Part shown: piece by piece, positions 63,925 to 64,000 of the stretch
Layout: the number at the start of each line of letters is the position of its first letter
Position numbering within the stretch: the first letter of the stretch is position 1
Origin: Bifidobacterium felsineum
Lineage (GTDB): Bacteria; Actinomycetota; Actinomycetes; Actinomycetales; Bifidobacteriaceae
Assembly (NCBI RefSeq): GCF_002802915.1
Contig: NZ_PEBJ01000004.1
Coordinates: forward strand, 105,018-169,017
Direction: 5' to 3'
DNA: 64,000 bases
Notes under the pieces: model-generated
What the model was told of the DNA's origin: nothing
What the model saw: only the letters and a program-made list of their open reading frames with translations
Databases searched by the model: none
Position numbers and translations under genes: made by a program

Positions 63925-64000
63925 TGCGGCGGTGTGCTACTCTCCCACACTCTGTCGGGTGCAGTACCATCGCCGTGCCAGGCCTTAGCTTCCGGGTTCG
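63925..64000 (-). rRNA. rrf: 5S ribosomal RNA, 3' part
   Basis: Minus-strand text CGAACCCGGAAGCTAAG then CCTGGCACGGCGATGG and GGGAGAGTAGCACACCGCCGC is the conserved 3' two-thirds of bacterial 5S rRNA. The 5' end lies beyond the window edge, as do the 16S and 23S genes expected upstream. The exact 3' end may differ by a few bases. Confidence 0.9.

Overview
The window reads as a chromosomal segment of a Bifidobacterium, most likely of the Bifidobacterium longum group. The support is high-GC coding sequence, a single 3163-residue actinobacterial type I fatty acid synthase with its own AcpS, biotin uptake and ligation genes instead of visible biotin synthesis, sortase-type pilus genes, and a dense set of intracellular glycoside hydrolases for plant oligosaccharides. 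The genus is inferred from gene content and protein character, not from a database match.

Layout. 1-7 kb: the start of a secreted surface protein, a LemA/DUF2207 pair, and an FtsX-type ABC permease with its ATPase. 7-9 kb: a DUF559-like gene between two copies of a roughly 210-bp three-hairpin element. 8.8-13 kb: pnp (PNPase), rpsO and a membrane protein. 13-21 kb: an accessory stretch with a doubly frameshifted HTH gene carrying an 11-bp G tract, another hairpin element, an AT-rich gene with a ComEC-like metallo-beta-lactamase fold, and a pilus locus whose major pilin has an in-frame amber codon and which has no sortase in its usual place. 21-24 kb: tRNA-Gly, an amylosucrase-type GH13 enzyme, and acpS with a tRNA-Gly 3' half inside its reading frame. 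24-40 kb: lipid and biotin genes (fas, accD, accC, bioY, birA).

40-60 kb: a sugar-use locus with GH94, acetyl esterase, TetR regulator, ROK kinase, GH42, GH43, GH31 (YicI-like alpha-xylosidase), GH3, GH29, SGNH esterase, a solute-binding protein and two permeases, and a YesL-like gene. These activities together match stepwise intracellular breakdown of xyloglucan oligosaccharides, including fucose, galactose, arabinose and acetyl decorations. A near-identical 24-bp palindrome precedes four transcription units and is the likely operator of the TetR protein. The solute-binding protein has an in-frame ochre codon just after its signal peptide, so import may be impaired in this strain. 60.8-64 kb: a polytopic DUF6020-like protein, a PucR-type regulator that may be leaderless, and the 3' part of a 5S rRNA gene.

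The most unusual features are: (i) intergenic elements built from three hairpins or nested inverted arms, each just downstream of a gene, at five places; (ii) the tRNA-derived coding segment in acpS; (iii) the xyloglucan-type locus with its shared operator; (iv) the two in-frame nonsense codons in otherwise intact genes.
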